Assembly (NCBI GenBank): GCA_964629345.1
Contig: CAZVSG010000072.1
Location: 1 to 11,857 of the forward strand
Source of the DNA: UBA6115 sp964629345
GTDB lineage: Bacteria > Bacillota > Clostridia > Christensenellales > Aristaeellaceae
DNA: 11,857 bases
Reading direction: 5' to 3'
The position numbers and the translations under genes were made by a program. This document shows, one piece after another, positions 1 to 6,220 of this stretch (its first letter is position 1; each line of letters starts with the position of its first letter). The notes beneath the pieces are model-generated. The model searched no databases. It was not told where the DNA came from and saw only the letters and a program-made list of their open reading frames with translations.

Positions 1-1069
1 TTTGACTGCGGCGTGATGATCTCCGCCAGCCACAACGCCTATCATGATAACGGTATCAAGTTGTTGAACCAGCAGGGCGAGAAGATGGACGAGGTCCTCA
101 TCACCCAGCTGGAGCATTATCTGGACGGCGACCCCGGCGTCATCCCCTTCGCCCGGCGCGAACGCATCGGCAAGACGGTGGACTACTACGGCGGCCGCAA
201 CCAATACGTCGGATATCTGATCTCCCTCTCCCGCTTCTCCTACAAGGGGTTCAAGGTCGGCCTGGACTGCGCCAACGGCAGCACCTGGCAGATCGCCAAA
301 TCCGTGTTTGACGCGCTGGGCGCGCAGACCTACGTCATCAACAACGCGCCAAACGGCCTGAACATCANNNNNNNNNNAGGGGCTACAGAAGCTGGTGCGC
401 GAAAACGGCCTTGACGTGGGTTTCGCCTTTGACGGAGACGCCGACCGCTGTCTGGCAGTGGATGAGAAAGGCAACGTTATCAACGGCGACCATATCCTCT
501 ATATCTATGGGCGCTTTATGAAGGAACGCGGAAAACTCACCGACAACACTGTCGTCACCACGATCATGTCCAATTTCGGTCTGTACAGGGCCTTTGACCA
601 GCTGGACATCAAATACAAGCAGACCGCCGTGGGAGACAGGTACGTATATGAGTGCATGCGTGACAACGGCCACCTGCTGGGCGGCGAGCAGTCCGGCCAT
701 ATCATCTTCAGCAAGTACGCCAACACAGGCGACGGTCTGCTGACCGCCATCAAGGTGATGCAGGCTGTGATGGCCAGCGAGGTGCCACTGTCCAAGCTCG
801 CCGAACCCATGGAGATGTACCCCCAGGTACTGAAAAACGTCCGGGTCACCGACAAGGACGGCACGCTCAACCACCCCGACGTCATCAAAGCTGTCAAGGC
901 GGCCGAGGAGAAATTGGGCAAGGAAGGCCGTGTCCTGCTTCGAAAGAGCGGCACGGAGCCCGTGCTGCGCGTGATGGCCGAATCCCTCACCCAGGAACTG
1001 TGTGAAAAGTGCGTCCAGAGCATCATCCAGTCCATGAAGGACAACAACCTGGTGCTTGAGGAGAGATAG
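1..1069 (+). CDS. glmM: phosphoglucosamine mutase GlmM (5' partial, interrupted by scaffold gap)
   Basis: GlmM converts glucosamine-6-phosphate to glucosamine-1-phosphate in the cytoplasm, on the way to UDP-GlcNAc and peptidoglycan. The window opens inside the gene: frame 1 reads FDCGVMISASHNAYHDNG, containing the phosphoserine loop SASHN, so roughly 90 N-terminal residues lie upstream. After the ten Ns the reading continues in frame 2 with GLQKLVRENG and the metal-binding loop FDGDADR. The sugar-binding GGEQSGHI and the C-terminal phosphate-binding RKSGTEP follow. The frame change is explained by the arbitrary length of the N run: the family normally has about ten residues here (roughly N-x-x-CGSTH-x-E), i.e. 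about 27 missing bases instead of 10. The gene is therefore probably intact in the organism. The stop is one base before the next ATG, so the two genes are surely co-transcribed. The GlmM assignment over other phosphohexomutases rests on SASHN, GGEQSGH and the RxSGTEP context. Confidence 0.96.
368..377. other. assembly gap (10 N) inside glmM
   Basis: A run of ten Ns joins two pieces of glmM that lie in different frames (frame 1 before, frame 2 after). Restoring the conserved stretch between NGLNI and GLQKL of GlmM proteins needs about 27 bases in place of the ten Ns, which also restores the frame. The N count is thus a placeholder and not a measured length. Confidence 0.95.
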
Positions 1070-1070
1070 G

Positions 1071-1730
1071 ATGCTGAAGATCATCGATTTGTTCGATCTC
1101 TCCCGCAGCGCGGCCGGGGAATGGCTCAAGGGGTTCACCTGGCCCTGGGAAGCGCTGGAAGGGATCTCTGAACTGATCCTCCGCCTGGGCGCAGGCCTTG
1201 ACCCACAGGCGTATGACCACCCCAGGGAAGACGTCTGGATCGCCAGATCCGCCAAGGTCTTCCCCTCCGCTTACATCGGCGGGCCCTGCATCATCGGCCC
1301 TGAGACGGAGGTCCGCCACTGCGCCTTCATCAGGGGATCGGCGCTGGTCGGCGCGGGGTGCGTCGTCGGGAACTCCACGGAGCTGAAGAACGTCATCCTC
1401 TTTGACAAGGTGCAGGTGCCACATTACAACTATGTGGGCGATTCCATCCTGGGCTACAGGGCGCACATGGGCGCCGGCTCCATCACCTCCAACGTCAAGA
1501 GCGACAAACTGCCCGTTGTCGTCCGCTGCGGGGAAGAAAGAATGCCCACCCAGCGCAAGAAAGTCGGCGCGATGATCGGCGACGAGGCTGAGATCGGCTG
1601 CAATGCCGTCATGAATCCCGGCACGATCATTGGCCGCCAGGCAATCGTATACCCCACTTCCTGCGTGCGCGGCACCGTGCCGGAGCGGTACATCTTTACG
1701 GCAGAGGGAGTTCTCAAGCCCCGCGCCTGA
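1071..1730 (+). CDS. stand-alone GlmU-type acetyltransferase (left-handed beta-helix)
   Basis: A 219-residue protein built mostly of hexapeptide repeats (for example IGGPCIIGPETEV and MIGDEAEIG), the signature of left-handed beta-helix acyltransferases. It resembles the C-terminal acetyltransferase half of GlmU, which makes GlcNAc-1-phosphate from glucosamine-1-phosphate and acetyl-CoA. Aligned from memory to E. coli GlmU, Glu104, Lys106, His118, Tyr121 and Asn141 fall on E349, K351, H363 (general base), Y366 and N386 with identical spacings (14, 3 and 23 residues). The N-terminal uridyltransferase domain with its nucleotide loop is absent. An extra segment of about 20 residues (around 145-165) separates the active-site coils from the last ones. 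I chose ATG 1071, preceded by GAGGAGA at 1058-1064; a TTG at 1056 would overlap that site. Sitting one base after glmM, whose product is the expected substrate, it probably forms a two-step unit with GlmM. Automatic annotation often calls such proteins UDP-GlcNAc pyrophosphorylase, which the missing domain contradicts. Confidence 0.85.
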   Translation: MLKIIDLFDLSRSAAGEWLKGFTWPWEALEGISELILRLGAGLDPQAYDHPREDVWIARSAKVFPSAYIGGPCIIGPETEVRHCAFIRGSALVGAGCVVGNSTELKNVILFDKVQVPHYNYVGDSILGYRAHMGAGSITSNVKSDKLPVVVRCGEERMPTQRKKVGAMIGDEAEIGCNAVMNPGTIIGRQAIVYPTSCVRGTVPERYIFTAEGVLKPRA

Positions 1731-1738
1731 GCGTTCAC

Positions 1739-1767
1739 TTGCCCTTTCCCCAAAGGAACGGTATAAT
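1739..1767 (+). promoter_or_regulatory. sigma-A-type promoter for the prsA-like gene
   Basis: TTGCCC (1739-1744), a 17-base spacer, then a perfect TATAAT (1762-1767). Transcription would start near 1774, about 45 bases before the ATG at 1818. This separates the lipoprotein gene from the glmM unit. Confidence 0.75.
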
Positions 1768-1770
1768 CAC

Positions 1771-1791
1771 AAGGCGCGCTTGCCGCGCCTT
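1771..1791 (+). other. perfect hairpin at the expected mRNA 5' end
   Basis: AAGGCGCG (1771-1778) and CGCGCCTT (1784-1791) form an 8-bp perfect stem around a 5-base loop. The hairpin begins almost exactly where the TATAAT promoter would start transcription, so it would cap the 5' end of the lipoprotein mRNA. Alternatively it is a weak terminator of the glmM unit; the following T run is only three bases, so this is less convincing. Confidence 0.5.
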
Positions 1792-1817
1792 TACTAATCC
1801 CGATTGGAGTATGCTGA

Positions 1818-3308
1818 ATGAGACCTTCCCAATTCAAGCGGAAAACCGCGCTCGTAGCGCTTGTGCTGGCCGGCGTGCTGCTGCTGGGCGGCTGCAGCCT
1901 GATCGTCAAAGACCCGGAGGTGGACGCCCGGCAGATTATCCTCGAGGTCAACGGCGAAACAGTGGACAAGGCGCGCTTCACGCAGATCTACAGCAACGCC
2001 TACAACATCGCCTACCAGGAACAGCTGATGTACCAGCAGTACGGCCTGATCCAGAGCATCAGCCTGGACCCGGATCAAATCCTGCTGGACACGCTGGACT
2101 CCACCGCAAAGGATCTCCTGCTGCACCAGAAAGCCCATGAATTGGGCCTGGACGAGCTGACGGAGGAGGAGACCGCCGCGATCGGGGAAAAAGCGAAGGC
2201 GGACTATGAAGACATCCTCGTTCAAGTGAAGGACGCCTTCTTCGCGCAGAGTGCCCTGGCGGGGGATGAACTTGATGCGGCGATCAAGGCCAAGGCAGGG
2301 GAACTGGGCTACACCCTCGAGGTGCTTGAACAGAGTGGCGAAGAGCAGGACCTTCACCAGAAGCTGTTCGGCACTTTCGCGGAAGGCCTGGCCGTGAGCG
2401 GGGAAGAGATCCAGGCGGAGTATGACGCGAAGGTCAGCGAAGCCAAAACAAGATACGAGGGGACCCCCTCCTCCTACGGCACTGACCTCACCGGGGGACA
2501 GCCGGTCTATTACACCCCGGCCGGTTACCGCTACATCAAGCAGATCCTGGTCAAGCTGACCGCCGAGGACGACAGCACCATCCAAACGCTCAAGGGGGAG
2601 CTGGTCCCGCTTCAGGAAGCCATGGAGGGGGCGCAGGCGGACGCGGATGAGTTCAAGGCGCTGCTTCAGTCCGAAAGCCTGAGTGAAGCGGATCAGAAAT
2701 ACCTGAAGGAACAGCAGGCCGGGCTGAGCGGCGACGAGGCTGTCAGGCTGGGCAAGCTGCTGGCTCTTGAATCCCTTGAGGCCGCTGAAGCGGAAGAACT
2801 GGAAGCATTACAGGCGAAGGTCCCGGTCTATCAGGCGCTGGCGGGAGCCCGGGCCGCGTATGACGCGAAGAACGCTGAACTGAAAGCGAAGAAGGAAGCC
2901 GCGCTTGCCGCCATCCTGCCCAAGGCGCAGGAGATCCACGCGCTAGCGGCAGCCGAAGGCGCGAACTTCGACGACCTGATCAAGGAATACAACGAGGATA
3001 CCGGGATGCCTGAAACAGGCTATCCCGTCAGCGAAGCCAGCACGAACTTCGTGAATGAGTTCACCCAGCCCGCGATGAAGCTTTCGTCCATTGGCGAGGT
3101 CAGCCAGCCCAGCGCGAGCGACTACGGATACCACATCATGCTCTACGCCGCGGACATCCCGGAAGGGCCTGTCACGCTGGAGAGCGTAAGCGAGACCATC
3201 CGGACGGAACTGCTGCAAACCAAACAGCAGGAAGCCTACGACGCTGCCGTCGTGGAATGGCTGGCCAAGGCAGACATCAAGAAGTACCCGGAGCGGATGA
3301 AGGACTGA
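1818..3308 (+). CDS. prsA: PrsA/SurA-like parvulin peptidyl-prolyl isomerase lipoprotein with inserted coiled coil
   Basis: A 496-residue secreted foldase of the PrsA/SurA type, expected on the outer face of the membrane helping exported proteins fold. Residues 1-27 form a lipoprotein signal: basic start, hydrophobic stretch, lipobox LLGGC with the lipidated Cys. A SurA_N-like helical region follows (about 38-240, starting ILEVNGETVDKARF). The parvulin domain begins with YRYIKQILVK (about 237-246) and resumes only near residue 368 with KAQEIHALAAAEGANFDDLIKEYNED. It ends with FTQPAMKLSSIGEVSQP and DYGYHIM, which includes the conserved His439. About 118 Ala/Glu/Lys/Leu-rich residues are inserted between its first strand and first helix, predicted by eye to be a coiled coil. 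PrsA proteins are usually near 300 residues, so the extra length is mostly this insertion. Start ATG 1818 has GGAG at 1806-1809. An ATG at 1811 is in another frame and gives no signal peptide. It has its own promoter and terminator. The symbol is by family resemblance. Confidence 0.88.
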   Translation: MRPSQFKRKTALVALVLAGVLLLGGCSLIVKDPEVDARQIILEVNGETVDKARFTQIYSNAYNIAYQEQLMYQQYGLIQSISLDPDQILLDTLDSTAKDLLLHQKAHELGLDELTEEETAAIGEKAKADYEDILVQVKDAFFAQSALAGDELDAAIKAKAGELGYTLEVLEQSGEEQDLHQKLFGTFAEGLAVSGEEIQAEYDAKVSEAKTRYEGTPSSYGTDLTGGQPVYYTPAGYRYIKQILVKLTAEDDSTIQTLKGELVPLQEAMEGAQADADEFKALLQSESLSEADQKYLKEQQAGLSGDEAVRLGKLLALESLEAAEAEELEALQAKVPVYQALAGARAAYDAKNAELKAKKEAALAAILPKAQEIHALAAAEGANFDDLIKEYNEDTGMPETGYPVSEASTNFVNEFTQPAMKLSSIGEVSQPSASDYGYHIMLYAADIPEGPVTLESVSETIRTELLQTKQQEAYDAAVVEWLAKADIKKYPERMKD

Positions 3309-3334
3309 TCAGACAACCCCAGGCAATACTATGC

Positions 3335-3364
3335 TGAAGCCCGCTGACGCGGGCTTCATTTCTT
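3335..3364 (+). terminator. rho-independent terminator after the prsA-like gene
   Basis: A 10-bp perfect stem (TGAAGCCCGC, 3335-3344, with GCGGGCTTCA, 3349-3358) and the loop TGAC are followed by TTTCTT. It lies 26 bases past the stop, between two convergent genes. On the opposite strand no T run follows, so it serves mainly the plus strand. Confidence 0.85.
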
Positions 3365-3403
3365 GGAGAACACGCGCTGAGGCAGGCATGGCCGGGCTGT
3401 CCC

Positions 3404-4285
3404 TCAAACCCGGAAGGGGTTCAGCCAGGCCCTTTTGCCGTCACCGCCGATCAGCACGATCCGTACGAAGCTCTCCCCCCGGCTGCGGTCCAGGCGGTAT
3501 TCGGCCTGCGTGACATTGCTGCCCGCCGTCGCGCGGCCATCGTTCCAGGCCAGGTCGGAATGGAAGACCACCGCGCTCACGGGCGAGCAATTCACCCGCA
3601 CAATGTTCCCGTCCAGTTCGACCCGTACAAAGCGCGGGCCCTGGGAGGCGTAGAAGCAGCCCCGGCGCAGGGCGTCGACGATGGCTTCACGCTCAAGCCT
3701 GTCCGCCTGGAGGAGGATGAAGGAACGGGCCAGCTCTTCCCCGTAAAAGTGGCTGTCGTCCGCCGCGATGGTGGGATAGAGCAGGCCGTCGGAAGACAGC
3801 AGGTCCAGGATATGGGTGGAATCCGCACGGTCGGGATTGTAGGGCGGCCGGGATACGGAATTATAGATCTCTGCGCCCGCCAGGCCCTCGAGGTCCTTGA
3901 TGGTGTCCGGCCGGTTCATGGACCAGTGCGGGTGCGCCAGGAAGGGCACGCCGCCGTTCCTCAGGATGGCGTCTATATACTCCTGGGCCTTCATCCCGGG
4001 CCGGATCCCCTCCGTCAGGCCCTCTTGAACTCCGATGCCCAGGAAGTGGAGGACTTCCCGCTCTGTGGGTTCATCGTCAAGCTCGATCCCGGGAAGCAGC
4101 AGCATCCGGCCCCGGTATTCCGGCATCCGGGTGATCATGCGGTGGTCGGTGACGGCCAGGAAATCATATCCCCGGTCTTCATAGACTGATGCAGCCTGCA
4201 TCGGGGTCATCTGCCCGTCGCTCATGGTGGTGTGCATGTGCAGGTTGCCTTTGTACTCCCGGCCTGTCGCCTGAAAAATTATCAT
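3404..4285 (-). CDS. PHP-domain metal-dependent phosphoesterase
   Basis: A 293-residue cytoplasmic protein of the PHP (polymerase and histidinol phosphatase) superfamily, hydrolases with a cluster of divalent metals. The metal ligands are present in order: H16-x-H18 and D23 in NLHMHTTMSDG, D47-H48 in AVTDHR, E68 in PGIEL, H80, H118-x-H120 in LAHPHW, and D176-D177-x-H179 in AADDSHF. There is no signal peptide and no polymerase domain. After the PHP core (about 10-225) comes a short beta-rich tail (about 226-293), as in CehA/McbA-like PHP proteins. The substrate cannot be read from sequence; relatives act on phosphoesters such as nucleotide or oligonucleotide phosphates. The start ATG at 4285 is preceded on its strand by GGGAGG with 6 bases between. 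It is divergent from cinA and convergent with the lipoprotein gene. Confidence 0.9.
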   Translation of the reverse strand: MIIFQATGREYKGNLHMHTTMSDGQMTPMQAASVYEDRGYDFLAVTDHRMITRMPEYRGRMLLLPGIELDDEPTEREVLHFLGIGVQEGLTEGIRPGMKAQEYIDAILRNGGVPFLAHPHWSMNRPDTIKDLEGLAGAEIYNSVSRPPYNPDRADSTHILDLLSSDGLLYPTIAADDSHFYGEELARSFILLQADRLEREAIVDALRRGCFYASQGPRFVRVELDGNIVRVNCSPVSAVVFHSDLAWNDGRATAGSNVTQAEYRLDRSRGESFVRIVLIGGDGKRAWLNPFRV

Positions 4286-4318
4286 TCCGTCCCTCCCCGG
4301 CTCATTTCGCGCCCCGCT

Positions 4319-4340
4319 ATCATATCACGCCTGATATGAT
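4319..4340. promoter_or_regulatory. 22-bp perfect palindrome in a divergent promoter region (candidate operator)
   Basis: ATCATATCA (4319-4327), spacer CGCC, TGATATGAT (4332-4340): a perfect 9-bp inverted repeat with a 4-base spacer, AT-rich inside GC-rich DNA. It lies between the PHP gene and cinA. Each arm ends in TATGAT on its own strand, so it overlaps the likely -10 of the minus-strand promoter. The form suits a dimeric repressor. Neither arm is followed by a T run, so it does not look like a terminator. Confidence 0.55.
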
Positions 4341-4347
4341 GCGAAAA
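4319..4347 (-). promoter_or_regulatory. probable promoter of the PHP gene
   Basis: Read on the minus strand, TTTTCG (4347-4342), a 17-base spacer and TATGAT (4324-4319) give a plausible sigma-A promoter about 34 bases upstream of the ATG at 4285. The -10 lies within the palindrome. The -35 is weak. Confidence 0.45.
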
Positions 4348-4361
4348 GAGCCGGAAAGCGG

Positions 4362-4367
4362 TACAAT
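4362..4367 (+). promoter_or_regulatory. possible -10 element of cinA
   Basis: TACAAT lies 42 bases upstream of the cinA ATG and matches the -10 consensus at five of six positions. At the expected distance the -35 (4339-4344, ATGCGA) is poor and touches the palindrome, so this promoter may depend on an activator or be weak. Confidence 0.35.
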
Positions 4368-4409
4368 GCCGGGTGCGCATACGCGCAGGCATTGGGGAGG
4401 AGAACAGGA

Positions 4410-5636
4410 ATGGACCGGAAACGCTGTGAGATCATCTGCGTCGGCACGGAACTGCTGCTGGGGGACATCCTCAACACCAACGCGCAGTACCTGGCAAGGG
4501 GGCTTTCGGAATTGGGGCTGGACCTTTACGTTCAGACCGTGGTGGGAGACAACGAGGCGCGAATGGAGGGCGCTGTGCGCTCCGCGATGGAGCGGGCCGA
4601 GATCCTGCTGTTCACCGGCGGCCTGGGACCGACGGCGGACGACCTGACCAAGGAGGTCGTGGCGCGCTGTTTCGGGCGAAAACTGCTGATCGACGCGCAG
4701 GCGCTGGAGGAGATCCGTTCCTTCTACACCCTCACGAGAAGGCCTATGCCGATGAGCAATGAGAAACAGGCGCTCATCCCTGAAGGCGGGATCCTCCTGA
4801 AGAATCCGCAGGGCACCGCGCCCGGCTGCATCCTCTTCAGCAAGCAGGGACACGCCGCGGTGCTGATGCCGGGCCCGCCCCGTGAGATGCGGCCGATGTT
4901 TGACAGGGAGGTCGTCCCTTTCCTCCGTCAGTTTTCCACCGGCACCCTGCTCTCCCGGATCGTGCGGGTCATCTCGCTGGGCGAGTCGCGCATGGCGGAA
5001 ATGCTCTCCGACCTGATGGAAGAGGGCGTCAATCCCACCCTGGCCCCCTACGCCAAGGACGGCGAGGCGATGGTGCGGGTGACGGCCCGGGCGGACAGCC
5101 GGGAAGCGGCGCTGGCCCTGACCGAGCCGCTGATCCGGGAAATCAGGCGGCGCCTGGGCCGGCACGCCTATGGGGTGGACGTGAACAGCCTGGAGGAGGT
5201 CATCGCCGGGCTGCTGGCTGAAAGCGGCCTGAAGGTGTCCTTCCTGGAGGCGGGCAGCGGCGCGCTGGCTGCCTGCCGCATGCAGGCGGCGGAAGGCCCG
5301 TCCAGGGTGTGCGGCGCATGCCTTTCCGCCCCGGACATGAGCGGATTGGCTCCTTTGCTCGGGATCCCCCATCTCCTGCCCGAAAACCCCGCCGACGCCT
5401 GCGCGGTCCTCGCCAGGGAATCGGGGGGACGGCTTGATGCCCCTGTCCGCGCGGTCATCTGGCTGAATGGAAACCAGTATGCCTGCGCCGTCACTGTCGA
5501 AGGGGAGACCCGGCAGAACGTCCAGTCGCTGCCTTCCCGGGGGCAGGATTATTACCGCACGGCCGCCGTGCAGGCCTGCTTTGACATGACGCGGCTGATG
5601 CTGCTGGACAGGCTGGACGCGAAAAATCAGGAATAG
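4410..5636 (+). CDS. cinA: CinA-family protein with degenerate PncC-like C-terminal domain
   Basis: A 408-residue CinA (competence/damage-inducible protein A). Family members combine an N-terminal MoCF/COG1058 domain (ADP-ribose or NAD-related pyrophosphatase) with a C-terminal NMN amidase (PncC) domain that recycles pyridine nucleotides. The N-terminal domain looks intact: GTELLLGDILNTN near the start, FTGGLGPTADD, then MPGPPREM, followed by the middle domain to about residue 250. The C-terminal domain (about 262-400) has lost its hallmarks. Where PncC has ESCTGG, this protein has E280-A-G-S-G-A, so the nucleophilic Ser is Ala. The YSN-x-x-K segment reads LSAPDM, with the catalytic Lys apparently Met. 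The fold probably persists, but I infer no amidase activity. I chose ATG 4410 because GGGGAGGAG at 4394-4402 precedes it; an upstream TTG at 4392 would cover that site. It is divergent from the PHP gene. Confidence 0.93.
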   Translation: MDRKRCEIICVGTELLLGDILNTNAQYLARGLSELGLDLYVQTVVGDNEARMEGAVRSAMERAEILLFTGGLGPTADDLTKEVVARCFGRKLLIDAQALEEIRSFYTLTRRPMPMSNEKQALIPEGGILLKNPQGTAPGCILFSKQGHAAVLMPGPPREMRPMFDREVVPFLRQFSTGTLLSRIVRVISLGESRMAEMLSDLMEEGVNPTLAPYAKDGEAMVRVTARADSREAALALTEPLIREIRRRLGRHAYGVDVNSLEEVIAGLLAESGLKVSFLEAGSGALAACRMQAAEGPSRVCGACLSAPDMSGLAPLLGIPHLLPENPADACAVLARESGGRLDAPVRAVIWLNGNQYACAVTVEGETRQNVQSLPSRGQDYYRTAAVQACFDMTRLMLLDRLDAKNQE

Positions 5637-5653
5637 ACTGCTTATTGCAGAAA

Positions 5654-5677
5654 AGGACCCCGGATCTCCGGGGTCCT
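5654..5677 (-). terminator. terminator of the membrane-cytochrome gene (minus strand), between convergent genes
   Basis: AGGACCCCGG (5654-5663) and CCGGGGTCCT (5668-5677) form a 10-bp perfect stem with a 4-base loop. On the minus strand it is followed directly by TTTTCTG, the proper arrangement for the gene ending at 5697. On the plus strand, cinA ends 17 bases before it and a T-rich stretch (5690-5698) comes 12 bases after the stem, so it may act weakly in both directions. Confidence 0.8.
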
Positions 5678-5696
5678 CGCGTATGTACGTTTTTCT

Positions 5697-6101
5697 TTAC
5701 CAGATGCCCAGCCACTGACCCAGGGCCCAGGGTTTGAGCAGGTGCAGCAGCAGAAGCAGGAAACTGATCAGAACGCTGATCCTGTGCGCCTTGAACAGCC
5801 CTTTCTTTTTCAGCCGATAATGGGCCCCGCCCAGAATCGCCGAAACGAGGAAGCCCAGGTACACCAACAGGCCGGTGTGCAGCCTGATCCGGTTGTTCAG
5901 CGCCAGAAAGCCGTGGATGATGGCGATCACAGCCAGTATCAGCCCGAGCGGTTTGTGCAGTTTGCGCAGGAACTTGAGCAGGTTCAAGAAGCGCTTGTCC
6001 TTGGTCCTGAACGTCCAGTTGTTCAGCATGCGCAGCCAGTACGGCGAACTGGCCACCACGGCCAGCCCCAGGCTGGTCCATCCCAGGATGCTGTAGATCA
6101 T
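5697..6101 (-). CDS. four-helix membrane protein, putative diheme b-type cytochrome
   Basis: A 134-residue integral membrane protein with four predicted helices (about 3-20, 51-68, 77-95 and 107-124). I do not recognise the exact family. Six histidines are present: 49, 63, 75, 94, 106 and 120. His49/His63 in helix 2 and His106/His120 in helix 4 are each 14 residues apart, the spacing that places two stacked hemes across the bilayer in cytochrome b and in ferric reductase/NOX cores. The basic loops (RTKDKRF, 32-38, and RLKKKGLFK, 96-104) should be cytoplasmic. That puts H49/H106 near the inner face and H63/H120 near the outer face. I infer a minimal transmembrane electron conduit. The start ATG at 6101 has GGAGG on its strand only four bases away. 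It is downstream of, and co-directional with, the triple cytochrome-b5-like gene, its likely partner. No FAD/NADPH domain is attached, so an electron donor must be separate. Confidence 0.8.
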   Translation of the reverse strand: MIYSILGWTSLGLAVVASSPYWLRMLNNWTFRTKDKRFLNLLKFLRKLHKPLGLILAVIAIIHGFLALNNRIRLHTGLLVYLGFLVSAILGGAHYRLKKKGLFKAHRISVLISFLLLLLHLLKPWALGQWLGIW

Positions 6102-6170
6102 GCTTCCTCCATATTATCAGGCGTTCATCAGAAGGCGGTGTACAGTCAGTCTCATGAACAGATCAGGAAG

Positions 6171-6205
6171 GGGGATCCCGGAAGCCGTGTCTCCCCGGGA
6201 TCCCC
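6171..6205 (-). other. hairpin between the b5-like gene and the membrane-cytochrome gene
   Basis: GGGGATCCCGG (6171-6181) and CCGGGATCCCC (6195-6205) form an 11-bp perfect stem with a 13-base loop. It starts about 16 bases past the stop of the upstream gene. After the stem on the minus strand comes CTTCCTGAT, a poor T run, so it may be a leaky terminator or a 3'-end stabiliser that sets the ratio of the two products. The rest of 6102-6220 shows nothing else I can support. Confidence 0.5.
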
Positions 6206-6220
6206 AGGTTTGATTCAGAA

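Noticed and set aside
383..1255. Long minus-strand open frame opposite glmM and the acetyltransferase
   Set aside because: It is the antisense of conserved GlmM coding sequence in GC-rich DNA, has no recognisable domain and crosses two real genes.
4320..5372. A 350-codon minus-strand open frame opposite cinA
   Set aside because: It is fully antisense to conserved CinA motifs; its composition (Arg/Gln/His/Gly-rich) is typical of a shadow frame.
6171..6205. Long inverted repeat as an insertion-sequence end
   Set aside because: It is a single local hairpin between co-directional genes with no transposase and no matching copy elsewhere in the window.
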